The position numbers and the translations under genes were made by a program. From an uncultured Lachnospiraceae bacterium (GTDB lineage Bacteria > Bacillota > Clostridia > Lachnospirales > Lachnospiraceae): DNA of 64,000 nt. The first letter of the stretch is position 1. Each line of letters starts with the position of its first letter. Location: NCBI GenBank assembly GCA_946554445.1, contig CAMNSD010000001.1:124001-188000 (forward strand), read 5' to 3'. Shown here piece by piece: positions 47,487 through 55,541 of the stretch. The notes beneath the pieces are model-generated. The model worked only from the letters and a program-made list of their open reading frames with translations. It did not search any database and was not told the origin of the DNA.

Positions 47487-49770
47487 TCTGTTCTCCTCCT
47501 GTTTCTCTCAATAACGCTATCGCCTTATCCTCATCAAATTCATCTTCCAGCGCGATCAGTACATTTTTAATACATTCATGCATGGACGTCTCCAACGGCG
47601 TTTTTATCCATTCCTTCAGCAGTTCCAACGCCCTATCCGTCTCAAAATCCTCCAAGAGCGCCGCCGCCTCAGCCAAATCTTCCTCCGACAGCGTTGACAC
47701 TTCTCCACCATCATTATTTACGGCGCCGTATTTATCAGTCTGCTCCCCGCCATAGACATTGATAAATTCTTGAAACCCTTCCAGCGCAGCATCCCATGCC
47801 AAGAGCAGTTCATCCCAATGCCCGGCTGCATACTCCTGATTCCCTGCCTTACTCTGTTTTTCATGTTCAAACGCAACATCAGCCAACCGATCGGCACCGA
47901 GCGTCCTCGCATTTCCCTTCAATCCATGCACCTGAATCGCATAATCCTTCATATTTCGTCCAGTCAAGAACTCATGTATGGCTTCCTGCTTACCTCGGTC
48001 TCTGACAAACATCCCCACAAGTTCCAGATATATCTCCACATCATCTTTGGCAAACGACATGCCGTTCTCGACAGAAATACCATATTGCAGAAACTTTTCA
48101 TAATCAATGGGCGCCGCGTTGTCTCCAGCCCCCTCACTGGCAGCCTCCGGATTCCTGAGCAGTTCCTGCGGAAGATATTGTGCCACCGTCTGTTCCAACA
48201 GTTCGCCATCAATCGGCTTCGTCAGAAAGTCTGCAAATCCTTCTTTCAGATAGCCTTCCCTCGCCCCGGACAACGCATTGGCCGTCAGGACGATCACCGG
48301 CGTATCCCGGTTGGGGAAATCTGAGAGTTTCCGCATCTCATGGAGCGTTTCAATACCATCCATCTCCGGCATCATATGATCCATAAAAATAATATGATAT
48401 CGTTCTTTCTGCACCAGTTCCAGACACTGCCGGCCGGAATCCGCCGTAGTAATCTTCATCTTAGTGCGTTTTAAGAGAGACTGGAATACAGTAAGATTCA
48501 TACTGTTGTCATCCACCACAAGCAGACTGGCCTCAGGCGCCACGAATGACTGCTGCTTCTTGGAAAGATTCCGCTCCCGCCTGCTCCTGATATCTTCAAA
48601 GGTCCCTGTGGGTTCATCACATACGATCCTCTGTGGTATTGTGACGGTAAAGTTCGAGCCTTTGCCATATTCACTCTCCACCTTCATGTCCCCGTCCATC
48701 AGATTGAGCAGTGACATCGTGATATTCATGCCCAAGCCGGTCCCTTCAATATTACGGTTCTTCTCCTCATCCAGTCTCTGGAAGTTCTCAAACAACTTCC
48801 CCATATCTTCTTTTTTAATACCCATACCTGTATCTATCACGGATATGATCAGATCAATCTCCTGCCCGCCGCGTCTTACATATGACACATTCATCTCTAT
48901 ACTGCCCTGGGGCGTATATTTCACTGCGTTGGTGAGCAGATTCGTCACAATCTGTTTAATCCTGACATCATCCCCGAACAACCTCCGCGGCAGCGTCTCG
49001 TCCAGAGAAAAGCGAATCCCAAGTCCTTTTTCCTGTGCCCGCAGAAAGATAACATTCCACAGATCCATCATCAAATCTTCCGGTGCATACTCCACCCGGA
49101 CAATCTCCATTTTACCGGACTCGATCTTTGACATGTCCAGAATATCGTTGATCAGGAAAAGTAGAGTCTTACCGGAACTCCGAATATTGGCCGCATAGGA
49201 AAGTAGCTGCTTGTCCGTACATTCCCGAAGGATCATCTCATTCATGCCAAGCACCGCATTGATAGGCGTCCTGATCTCATGGGACATATTGGAAAGGAAA
49301 AGGCTTTTGGCCTCGTTAGCCCTGACGGCTTCATCCTTCGCTTTCTCATATTCCCTGTTCAGTTTACTGATTCTGTCCAGGGCAGTCTGCGCATCGCGAA
49401 GTTCATTCAGTTCCGTGACATCCTGCATCACTACAACTACTGATTTTTCTCCATCATTCTGAATATAGCTTGTAGTCAGCGTCAGATTTCTCGTCTCTCC
49501 CGCCAGCATATAATCGACCGACATATTGGATACCTTTTCCTTCTCATAAATGGTGTCCAGTATGACTTCGTTAAAGGCATCCGTTCCCTCCCTGGTCAAA
49601 AATACGTTGATGAAAGAGTTCCCAATATCCTCCTGCGTAAGACCGAGCATATGTTCCGCCGCCGGATTCAGCATGGTGATTTTCCCGTTCATGCTGATCA
49701 CCATGACACCTTCCAGCATATTAGTGACAATTTCCCTGTATAAATCCTTCTGGTCAATCCGTTCCTGCAT
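47476..49770 (-). CDS. Soluble hybrid histidine kinase (PAS-HisKA-HATPase-REC-Hpt)
   Basis: 764 residues without membrane segments. PAS (about 10-120, MNGKITMLNPAAEHML), coiled coil, HisKA with NMSHEIRTPINAVLG (His near 164), HATPase with MKIESGKMEI, DTGMGIKKEDMGKLF and GTGLGMNI, receiver (about 425-540) with IIFMDHMMPEMDG, and a C-terminal Hpt near 590-680 with QVHGLKGNARTLGA. This is a complete internal phosphorelay. It follows the RsbW-like gene by 5 bp and overlaps the receiver gene, joining a two-component relay to a partner-switching module. Confidence 0.94.
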   Translation of the reverse strand: MQERIDQKDLYREIVTNMLEGVMVISMNGKITMLNPAAEHMLGLTQEDIGNSFINVFLTREGTDAFNEVILDTIYEKEKVSNMSVDYMLAGETRNLTLTTSYIQNDGEKSVVVVMQDVTELNELRDAQTALDRISKLNREYEKAKDEAVRANEAKSLFLSNMSHEIRTPINAVLGMNEMILRECTDKQLLSYAANIRSSGKTLLFLINDILDMSKIESGKMEIVRVEYAPEDLMMDLWNVIFLRAQEKGLGIRFSLDETLPRRLFGDDVRIKQIVTNLLTNAVKYTPQGSIEMNVSYVRRGGQEIDLIISVIDTGMGIKKEDMGKLFENFQRLDEEKNRNIEGTGLGMNITMSLLNLMDGDMKVESEYGKGSNFTVTIPQRIVCDEPTGTFEDIRSRRERNLSKKQQSFVAPEASLLVVDDNSMNLTVFQSLLKRTKMKITTADSGRQCLELVQKERYHIIFMDHMMPEMDGIETLHEMRKLSDFPNRDTPVIVLTANALSGAREGYLKEGFADFLTKPIDGELLEQTVAQYLPQELLRNPEAASEGAGDNAAPIDYEKFLQYGISVENGMSFAKDDVEIYLELVGMFVRDRGKQEAIHEFLTGRNMKDYAIQVHGLKGNARTLGADRLADVAFEHEKQSKAGNQEYAAGHWDELLLAWDAALEGFQEFINVYGGEQTDKYGAVNNDGGEVSTLSEEDLAEAAALLEDFETDRALELLKEWIKTPLETSMHECIKNVLIALEDEFDEDKAIALLRETGGEQNVI

Positions 49771-49775
49771 ATGTA

Positions 49776-50183
49776 CTATAACTCCTTGCGTATTTTCAGG
49801 ATATTTCGTCCATCCACATACTCATATGTAATTTCATTCATGTTCTTCTTGACAATGTAGATTCCCAGTCCGCCGATCTCCCGTTCCTCCGCGGACAATG
49901 TCACATCCGGATCGGCCTTGGCAAGCGGATCGTAAGGCACTCCCTGATCAATGAAGGTTATCACCACAGAAAGCGGCTCCTCCACCACCTCTACCCGTAC
50001 CGTAGCCGGCCCTGTTCCGGGATGATATGCATAGTGGACAATATTGCTGAACAACTCATCAATGGCAATATCAATCTGCGCCTGCGCCTTCATCGGACAA
50101 TGATACTGTTCGAGCAGTTCGTCCACAAAATCGGTGATGACGGAAATACTCTCCAACGTTGCCTCAACTGTCAGTTCTTTCAT
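49776..50183 (-). CDS. RsbW/SpoIIAB-like serine kinase (anti-sigma type ATPase)
   Basis: 135-residue GHKL ATPase. DIAIDELFSNIVHYAY near 41 is the N box; FIDQGVPYDPLAKAD near 77 the G1 box; GGLGIYIVKKNMNEITY near 103 the G2 region. Such proteins phosphorylate a STAS partner and bind a sigma factor or another target. The STAS gene ends 14 bp upstream. No sigma factor gene lies in the window, so its second target may be the hybrid kinase or a distant protein. Confidence 0.9.
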   Translation of the reverse strand: MKELTVEATLESISVITDFVDELLEQYHCPMKAQAQIDIAIDELFSNIVHYAYHPGTGPATVRVEVVEEPLSVVITFIDQGVPYDPLAKADPDVTLSAEEREIGGLGIYIVKKNMNEITYEYVDGRNILKIRKEL

Positions 50184-50197
50184 ATGCCGCTCCTTCT

Positions 50198-50500
50198 CTA
50201 TTCTATGTTAAGAATATCCAAAAAACCCGTGACCTCAAAGACCTCATGAATGGTCTCGTTGACATGACGGATGATCATCTTCCCGTTCGCCTTCTTCATG
50301 AAGGTCTTATGCGCCGATAACAATATCCGCAAACCTGCCGAAGAAAGATATTCCAGCTGCTGAAAATCCATGATCAACGTCTCCGCCCTCTCAGAGACGG
50401 CATTGATCTGTGTCTCTAACTGCGGCGCCGTGGTCGTATCAAGACGCCCCACCGGTATAAGCATAATTTCACTTCCGTTTTCCTTCTTTTCAATCGTCAT
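50198..50500 (-). CDS. STAS-domain anti-sigma factor antagonist
   Basis: 100 residues, the whole being a STAS domain: IPVGRLDTTTAPQLETQI near 15 and DFQQLEYLSSAGLRILLSAH near 45, where the serine of the LSSAG motif is the expected phosphorylation site. First gene of the STAS, kinase, hybrid kinase, receiver operon. The PP2C phosphatase converging on this operon is the likely enzyme that restores the active, unphosphorylated form. Confidence 0.93.
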   Translation of the reverse strand: MTIEKKENGSEIMLIPVGRLDTTTAPQLETQINAVSERAETLIMDFQQLEYLSSAGLRILLSAHKTFMKKANGKMIIRHVNETIHEVFEVTGFLDILNIE

Positions 50501-50585
50501 TTTTTGTACCCCTTTCTAAAAACCTTTCTGAAAATCTGTCTGCAATATATAATTTATCAAAAAATTGAACTTCCAGGTGTTTTCT

Positions 50586-50617
50586 GGTACGATTCGCACT
50601 TTTGAAGGTATACTTTG
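50586..50617 (-). repeat. 32-bp motif C, copy 3
   Basis: Starts GGTACGATTCGC and ends AAGGTATACTTTG; 26 of 32 identical to copy 1 with the same 21-bp spacing of the GGTA elements. It lies 86 bp before the leftward STAS operon and 6 bp past the acetyltransferase stop. Confidence 0.6.
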
Positions 50618-50622
50618 CAGAT

Positions 50623-51468
50623 TTAAAGTTCTTTTACCCACACTTCATACAACTCCCTATCCAGTTCTGCGCGTCCGCCGCTTTCTGAAAATCCCAGTTT
50701 CTCACACAGCGCCGCCGATTTTTGATTTCCCACCATCACCAGCGCCTGTACTTTATCCATACCAAGTTCTTCTTTTGCATAGTCAAGAATGGCGCAGCAC
50801 ACCTCATAGGCATATCCCTGCCTTTGCCAGGGCACTCCGATCACAAATCCCAGTTCCGGCAGATCAAACCCTTCCCGCCAGCTGACACCCGCCCTGCCGA
50901 TTACCTGGCCGCTTTTTTTCTCAAGGACCGTCCACATACCATACCCATAAAATCCGTATACCCGTTCAATATAATCTTTCGTGTAAGCAATCTCCTCTTC
51001 CGGGTCCTCGAATAAATCTTCCATATATTCTGTGATGGATTCTTCCGCATAAATTTGGTAAAAGGGTTCCACATCTTCCAATGTCATCTCCCTTATAACA
51101 CAGCGCTCGGTCTTCAAAATCTCCCAAGGCAGTCCCGCCAGACGGCGGTATGCCATATCCACCGTATCATAATCCGCTTCTGCAATCTGTTCCAATACGT
51201 ACAATACGCCTGTAAAATCCGCCTCCGCATTTGCTTCGTGCCGATATGGCAGCACATACCGCCCTTCTTGCCGCAACGTACGGTACTCTTCTTCCGAATC
51301 CGTGATATATAAAGTGTTTGCCATATCTTCCGCAGACAATTTGGCCCCTGCTCCGATGACCGTCTCCACCCCATGTCCCTGTAGATCGTCCAGCAGAACG
51401 CTTTCGCCCCACAAAATATTTCCCTGCAAAATTTTTTCTTCAATCATTATAACTACTTTTTTAAGCAT
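50623..51468 (-). CDS. GNAT-family N-acetyltransferase with N-terminal extension
   Basis: 281 residues from ATG 51468 (GGAG 7 nt upstream). Residues 1-110 have no clear domain; the fragment VETVIGAGAKLSAEDMANTLYITD looks Rossmann-like. A RimJ/RimL-type acetyltransferase follows: ERCVIREMTLEDVEPF near 120, GRAGVSWREGFDLPELGFVIG near 194 with the acceptor strand, and WQRQGYAYEVCCAI near 216, the acetyl-CoA pyrophosphate loop. Substrate unknown. It is divergent from the cyclophilin gene. Confidence 0.87.
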   Translation of the reverse strand: MLKKVVIMIEEKILQGNILWGESVLLDDLQGHGVETVIGAGAKLSAEDMANTLYITDSEEEYRTLRQEGRYVLPYRHEANAEADFTGVLYVLEQIAEADYDTVDMAYRRLAGLPWEILKTERCVIREMTLEDVEPFYQIYAEESITEYMEDLFEDPEEEIAYTKDYIERVYGFYGYGMWTVLEKKSGQVIGRAGVSWREGFDLPELGFVIGVPWQRQGYAYEVCCAILDYAKEELGMDKVQALVMVGNQKSAALCEKLGFSESGGRAELDRELYEVWVKEL

Positions 51469-51506
51469 ATTATGTCTCCGACTCCCTCTAATTATCGTCC
51501 GCCCTC

Positions 51507-51536
51507 TTGCATTATCTGTCACTTTTTATATATAAT
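51507..51536 (+). promoter_or_regulatory. Promoter of the cyclophilin gene
   Basis: TTGCAT (51507-51512), 18-nt spacer, TATAAT (51531-51536), about 60 bp before the ATG. Confidence 0.7.
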
Positions 51537-51594
51537 GATATCATATTGCGAGTCAAATCGTCTCGAAAAAGAAAACATTCAAATGGAGGAACTT

Positions 51595-52125
51595 ATGTCA
51601 CAGAATACACAGAATCCAATCGTAACCTTTACCATGGGAAACGGCGATGTGATCAAAGCAGAATTATATCCTGACATTGCACCCGTATCCGTCAATAACT
51701 TTATCAGCCTGATCCAGGCAAAATTCTACGACGGCCTAATCTTTCACAGAGTCATCCGGGGCTTCATGATCCAAGGCGGCGATCCGGAAGGCACCGGTAT
51801 GGGTGGCCCGGGCTATTCCATCCGCGGCGAATTTAAGCAGAACGGTTTTAACAATGACTTAAAGCACACAGAGGGCATCCTTTCCATGGCCCGCAGTATG
51901 CATCCTGATTCTGCCGGCAGCCAGTTCTTTATTATGCACAAGACGAGCCCTCATCTGGACGGCGCTTATGCGGCGTTTGGGAAAGTGGTTGAAGGTATGG
52001 AAGTGGTGAACCGCATTGCTGAGACAGCCACCGATTATGAAGACAGACCACTGGAAGATCAGGTGATGCAGACAGTTACGGTAGATACTTTTGGGGTGGA
52101 ATATCCGGAACCGGAGAAAATGTAA
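51595..52125 (+). CDS. Peptidyl-prolyl cis-trans isomerase, cyclophilin type
   Basis: Cytoplasmic cyclophilin of 176 residues that speeds proline isomerisation. Motifs: FYDGLIFHRVIRGFMIQGGDP near 43 (catalytic Arg in HRVI), GTGMGGPGYSIRGEF near 65 and SAGSQFFIMHKTSPHLDG near 100. No signal peptide. An in-frame ATG four codons earlier lies within the GGAGG ribosome site, so the ATG at 51595 is the start. Own promoter and terminator. Confidence 0.94.
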   Translation: MSQNTQNPIVTFTMGNGDVIKAELYPDIAPVSVNNFISLIQAKFYDGLIFHRVIRGFMIQGGDPEGTGMGGPGYSIRGEFKQNGFNNDLKHTEGILSMARSMHPDSAGSQFFIMHKTSPHLDGAYAAFGKVVEGMEVVNRIAETATDYEDRPLEDQVMQTVTVDTFGVEYPEPEKM

Positions 52126-52159
52126 CACCTGTACCGGAATTTCTTAACAATAGATAAAC

Positions 52160-52207
52160 AAAACTACAGATTGGAAACCTGCTTTCAGATTCCCGACCTG
52201 TAGTTTT
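52160..52207 (+). terminator. Intrinsic terminator after the cyclophilin gene
   Basis: AAAACTACAG (52160-52169) pairs with CTGTAGTTTT (52198-52207); a weaker inner pairing fills the loop. It lies 35 bp after the stop; the AAAA/TTTT ends let it work in both directions. Confidence 0.8.
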
Positions 52208-52556
52208 ATCTATGATATCAGTTTGCCCTACCGGTTTCCATTGTCAGTCTAAAACACTTCACATACAGACTTCTTTCCAAGCCACACAGGTCTTTTTGCC
52301 AATGCTATGAATGATGTATTTATAGTTTGTGGAAACATTAAAAAGAAAACAACAAAAAATTTTAAATCTCTTCTCCCAAACTCTTAATTTAAATAAATAT
52401 CCTGTGCTGTTCATAAATTGTTCATATTTAATTTTAAAAAACTTCACTTCCCTAACATCTTTTAGACATTTCTGCCACGTATACTAATACCATAAGATAC
52501 AACAAAGAAATGATTACAACAAAGTTAGCTGATAAATTTAAAACTTTTTCATAATA
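52208..52556. other. AT-rich intergenic stretch
   Basis: About 350 bp between the cyclophilin terminator and the tandem hairpins. It contains TATACT near 52471 and poly-A/T runs. A 62-codon leftward frame is low in complexity and lacks a ribosome site. I see no supported gene. Confidence 0.5.
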
Positions 52557-52609
52557 ATGCCAAGTAAAGGAAACTTTACTTGGCATCCTCCCTTTTATGG
52601 GAGGTTTTT
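52557..52609 (+). ncRNA. Tandem hairpins ending in a terminator: possible small RNA 3' end
   Basis: A perfect 13-bp stem ATGCCAAGTAAAG / CTTTACTTGGCAT closed by a GAAA tetraloop (52557-52586) is followed directly by CCTCCC-TTTTAT-GGGAGG and TTTTT (52587-52609). No gene ends nearby (the cyclophilin has its own terminator), so this may be the 3' end of a small RNA begun in the AT-rich stretch upstream. No promoter could be fixed. Confidence 0.45.
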
Positions 52610-52711
52610 ATTTTATCTTTAATCATCTCATTATCCTTATGCCGTTATCCCTGTCATAAATGTTTCCAATCCCCAAAATTGTTTTTAAATATCCATGTAT
52701 ACAATTTATGC

Positions 52712-52740
52712 TTGCCATGTAGGCGATTCAGTGGTATACT
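52712..52740 (+). promoter_or_regulatory. Promoter of the AGCS symporter gene
   Basis: TTGCCA (52712-52717), 17-nt spacer, TATACT (52735-52740). The leader is about 135 nt and contains a terminator hairpin. Confidence 0.7.
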
Positions 52741-52785
52741 TGGATACTGGAACTACACTTTATATTGTTTCTTATGATTGTCAAC

Positions 52786-52819
52786 GTAGACATTCTTTCT
52801 TAAATGTCTGCGCTTTTTT
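52786..52819 (+). terminator. Leader terminator before the AGCS gene
   Basis: GTAGACATT (52786-52794) pairs with AATGTCTGC (52803-52811), 8-nt loop, then GCTTTTTT. It sits about 40 nt after the predicted start and 63 nt before the ATG, the position of an attenuator. The conserved core of glycine riboswitches, often found before such genes, is not seen. Confidence 0.6.
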
Positions 52820-52881
52820 GTCTCACGGACAAATATGTTTGCTATATACCTGACAAAGGATAGAAAGAGGAGGAGATAGAA

Positions 52882-54378
52882 ATGGTAGAAATGATTAGTA
52901 ACGTAAACAATGCCGTCAACAGCTTTGTCTGGGGTATTCCCATGCTGGTGCTGCTGATCGGCACCGGTATCCTGATGACTGTGCTGACAAAGTTCTTTCA
53001 GTTATCCCACATCGGACACTGGTTTAAGAACACCATCGGCGGTATTTTTAAGGACAAACACATCACGAAACATACAGATAAGGACGATCAGTCCATTTCC
53101 CAGTTCCAATCTCTGTGTACGGCGCTTGCAGCTACCATCGGCACGGGTAATATCGTAGGTGTGGCCAGCGCACTGGTCGCAGGCGGTCCGGGCGCCATCT
53201 TTTGGATGTGGATTGTGGCCTTCTTCGGCATGATGACCAACTATTCGGAGAATGTGCTTGGTATTTACTATCGTCGTAAGAATGAAAAGAATGAATGGTG
53301 CGGTGGCGCCATGTATTATTTGAAAGACGGTCTCGGCGCTTACAAAGGCTGTAAACGAGTCGGCGCTATATTGGCAGTGCTGTTTTCCATCTTCTGTCTG
53401 TTGGCATCTTTCGGTATCGGCAATATGAGCCAGGTAAACTCTATTTCCATCAATATGAATTCCGCCTTCGGGATACCCGCGATGGTAGTGGGCATCGTGC
53501 TGGCAGTGCTGGCTGCACTGGTGATTTTGGGCGGTCTCAAAAGGATTGCCTCCGTTACGGAAAAGCTGGTTCCTTTCATGGCTATCATCTACATAATCGG
53601 CGCATTAGTCATCTTTATTATGAACATCGGTCAGTGCGGCGCTATATTCTCCGCAATCTTTAAGGGCGCTTTCGGTCTGCGGGCCGTGGGCGGCGGTATT
53701 GTTGGTTCCGGTATCAAGCTGGCCATCACCTGGGGTATGAAGCGCGGCGTATTCTCCAACGAAGCCGGTCTGGGTTCCTCTGTCATGGTCCATTCCAATT
53801 CCAATGTCAAGGAGCCTGTACGTCAGGGTATGTGGGGAATCTTCGAAGTATTTGCAGACACCATTGTAGTCTGCACACTGACCGCTTTTGCGGTACTCTC
53901 TTCCGGTCTGGTAGATCTGGAGACCGGCGCGGTACTGAGTTCTTCGGAAGGTTCCGCCCTGGTGGGGGAAGCATTCTCTACCGTATTTGGCAAGGTCGGC
54001 CCGGCATTCATCGCCCTTGCGATCCTGTTATTTGCTTTTTCCACAGTGCTCGGCTGGAGCCATTATGGTTCTAAGGCGTGGGAGTATCTGTTTAACACGA
54101 AATCTACTATTATATATAAGATTGTATTTATTGTGATGATCTACGAAGGCGCCGTCATGAAACAGAATCTTGCCTGGGATCTCTCAGACACTTTCAATGG
54201 TCTGATGGCAATCCCCAACCTGATCGGTGTCCTAAGTCTCTCTCCGGTAGTTGTGAAAATCACGAGAAACTATGTGGCACGTAACATTAAGAAGGAAGAC
54301 GTGAAACCCATCCTCTCTGTGTTCCCGGATATTGAGGAAGCACAGATTAAGGAGTTAAAAGAAAAGCCGGAAAATTAA
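52882..54378 (+). CDS. Alanine/glycine:cation symporter (AGCS family)
   Basis: Sodium- or proton-coupled uptake of alanine or glycine. 498 residues with about eleven membrane segments. Signatures: TALAATIGTGNIVGVASALV near 75, GGPGAIFWMWIVAFFGM near 101, NYSENVLGIYYR near 120, and MKRGVFSNEAGLGSSVMVH near 287. GAGGAGA precedes the ATG. Single-gene unit with its own promoter, leader terminator and a downstream terminator. Confidence 0.95.
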   Translation: MVEMISNVNNAVNSFVWGIPMLVLLIGTGILMTVLTKFFQLSHIGHWFKNTIGGIFKDKHITKHTDKDDQSISQFQSLCTALAATIGTGNIVGVASALVAGGPGAIFWMWIVAFFGMMTNYSENVLGIYYRRKNEKNEWCGGAMYYLKDGLGAYKGCKRVGAILAVLFSIFCLLASFGIGNMSQVNSISINMNSAFGIPAMVVGIVLAVLAALVILGGLKRIASVTEKLVPFMAIIYIIGALVIFIMNIGQCGAIFSAIFKGAFGLRAVGGGIVGSGIKLAITWGMKRGVFSNEAGLGSSVMVHSNSNVKEPVRQGMWGIFEVFADTIVVCTLTAFAVLSSGLVDLETGAVLSSSEGSALVGEAFSTVFGKVGPAFIALAILLFAFSTVLGWSHYGSKAWEYLFNTKSTIIYKIVFIVMIYEGAVMKQNLAWDLSDTFNGLMAIPNLIGVLSLSPVVVKITRNYVARNIKKEDVKPILSVFPDIEEAQIKELKEKPEN

Positions 54379-54409
54379 TTGCCAGAAAATGGATTCATCA
54401 AAGACATGG

Positions 54410-54442
54410 AAAAGGAGCTGCGCGTATGCATCAGCTCCTTTT
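54410..54442. terminator. Bidirectional terminator between AGCS and aldolase genes
   Basis: AAAAGGAGCTG (54410-54420) and CAGCTCCTTTT (54432-54442) form a perfect 11-bp stem with an 11-nt loop, serving both converging genes. Confidence 0.88.
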
Positions 54443-54455
54443 CATTATCTTATTT

Positions 54456-55424
54456 TTATGCTTTGCCGTCAGAACCAAGTACATTCACGATCTTATGAGC
54501 AACCATCTCTTTCACAGCCTGGCGTGCAGGTTTGAGATACTGACGAGGATCAAAGTGATCCGGATGCTCTGCGAAATATTTACGCATAACGCCTGTCATC
54601 GCAAGACGGATATCGGAGTCGATATTGATCTTACATACGGCAAGTTTTGCTGCCTTACGAAGCTGCTCTTCCGGGATACCCACTGCATCGGGCATATTGC
54701 CGCCGTACTGGTTAACCATCTTTACGAACTCCTGCGGAACGGAAGAAGAACCGTGCAGAACGATCGGGAAGCCGGGCAGTCTCTTAATGCACTCCTCCAA
54801 TACGTCGAAACGAAGCGGTGGCGGAACAAGGATGCCTTCTTCATTTCTGGTGCACTGTGCAGCCGTGAACTTATATGCGCCATGGGAAGTACCGATTGCG
54901 ATAGCTAAGGAATCACAGCCTGTCTTATCAACAAACTCCTCAACTTCTTCCGGACGTGTATAAGACTCTTTACCAGCCTCTACAACTACTTCATCCTCAA
55001 CGCCTGCCAGAGTACCGAGCTCTGCTTCAACCACAACGCCCTTATCATGCGCATACTCAACTACCTGCTTGGTCAACGCAATATTATCCTCGAAAGACTT
55101 GGAAGAAGCATCGATCATAACAGAAGTAAAGCCACCGTCGATACAGGATTTGCACAGTTCAAATGTGTCACCGTGATCCAGATGAAGAGCGATCGGAATC
55201 TGCGGATTCTCTGCTACCGCTGCCTCTACTAACTTCACCAGATATGTGTGGTTCGCATAAGCACGCGCGCCCTTAGATACCTGAAGGATGACAGGGCTGT
55301 TCAGCTCGCCTGCTGCCTCTGTGATACCCTGAACGATCTCCATGTTGTTTACGTTGAAAGCGCCGACTGCATAGCCGCCATCGTATGCCTTCTTAAACAT
55401 TTCAGTTGTTGTAACTAATGCCAT
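54456..55424 (-). CDS. fba: Class II fructose-bisphosphate aldolase
   Basis: Zinc-dependent cleavage of fructose 1,6-bisphosphate. 322 residues. ALHLDHGDTFE near 79 holds the catalytic Asp and a zinc His; VEAELGTLAGVED near 131, GTSHGAYKF near 177 and VLHGSSSVPQEF near 222 hold further zinc and phosphate ligands. Single gene with AGGAAGA upstream and a terminator downstream. With pyk and glucokinase it is one of three glycolytic genes in the window. Confidence 0.96.
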   Translation of the reverse strand: MALVTTTEMFKKAYDGGYAVGAFNVNNMEIVQGITEAAGELNSPVILQVSKGARAYANHTYLVKLVEAAVAENPQIPIALHLDHGDTFELCKSCIDGGFTSVMIDASSKSFEDNIALTKQVVEYAHDKGVVVEAELGTLAGVEDEVVVEAGKESYTRPEEVEEFVDKTGCDSLAIAIGTSHGAYKFTAAQCTRNEEGILVPPPLRFDVLEECIKRLPGFPIVLHGSSSVPQEFVKMVNQYGGNMPDAVGIPEEQLRKAAKLAVCKINIDSDIRLAMTGVMRKYFAEHPDHFDPRQYLKPARQAVKEMVAHKIVNVLGSDGKA

Positions 55425-55541
55425 ATTATTTTCTTCCTTTCTATTATATATTTTATGCCTTCCATTTGCTGGAACCTAACTCTTATTTTAACAGCCATGT
55501 CCATGAAAAGCAATGTATTTTAAGGGATTTATTCCGCAGAA

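Noticed and set aside
52259..52447. Leftward 62-codon frame in AT-rich DNA
   Set aside because: Biased Lys/Phe composition, no ribosome site, no homology I recognise.
52741..52881. Glycine riboswitch before the AGCS gene
   Set aside because: The leader is too short and the conserved glycine-aptamer core is not present; only a terminator stem is supported.
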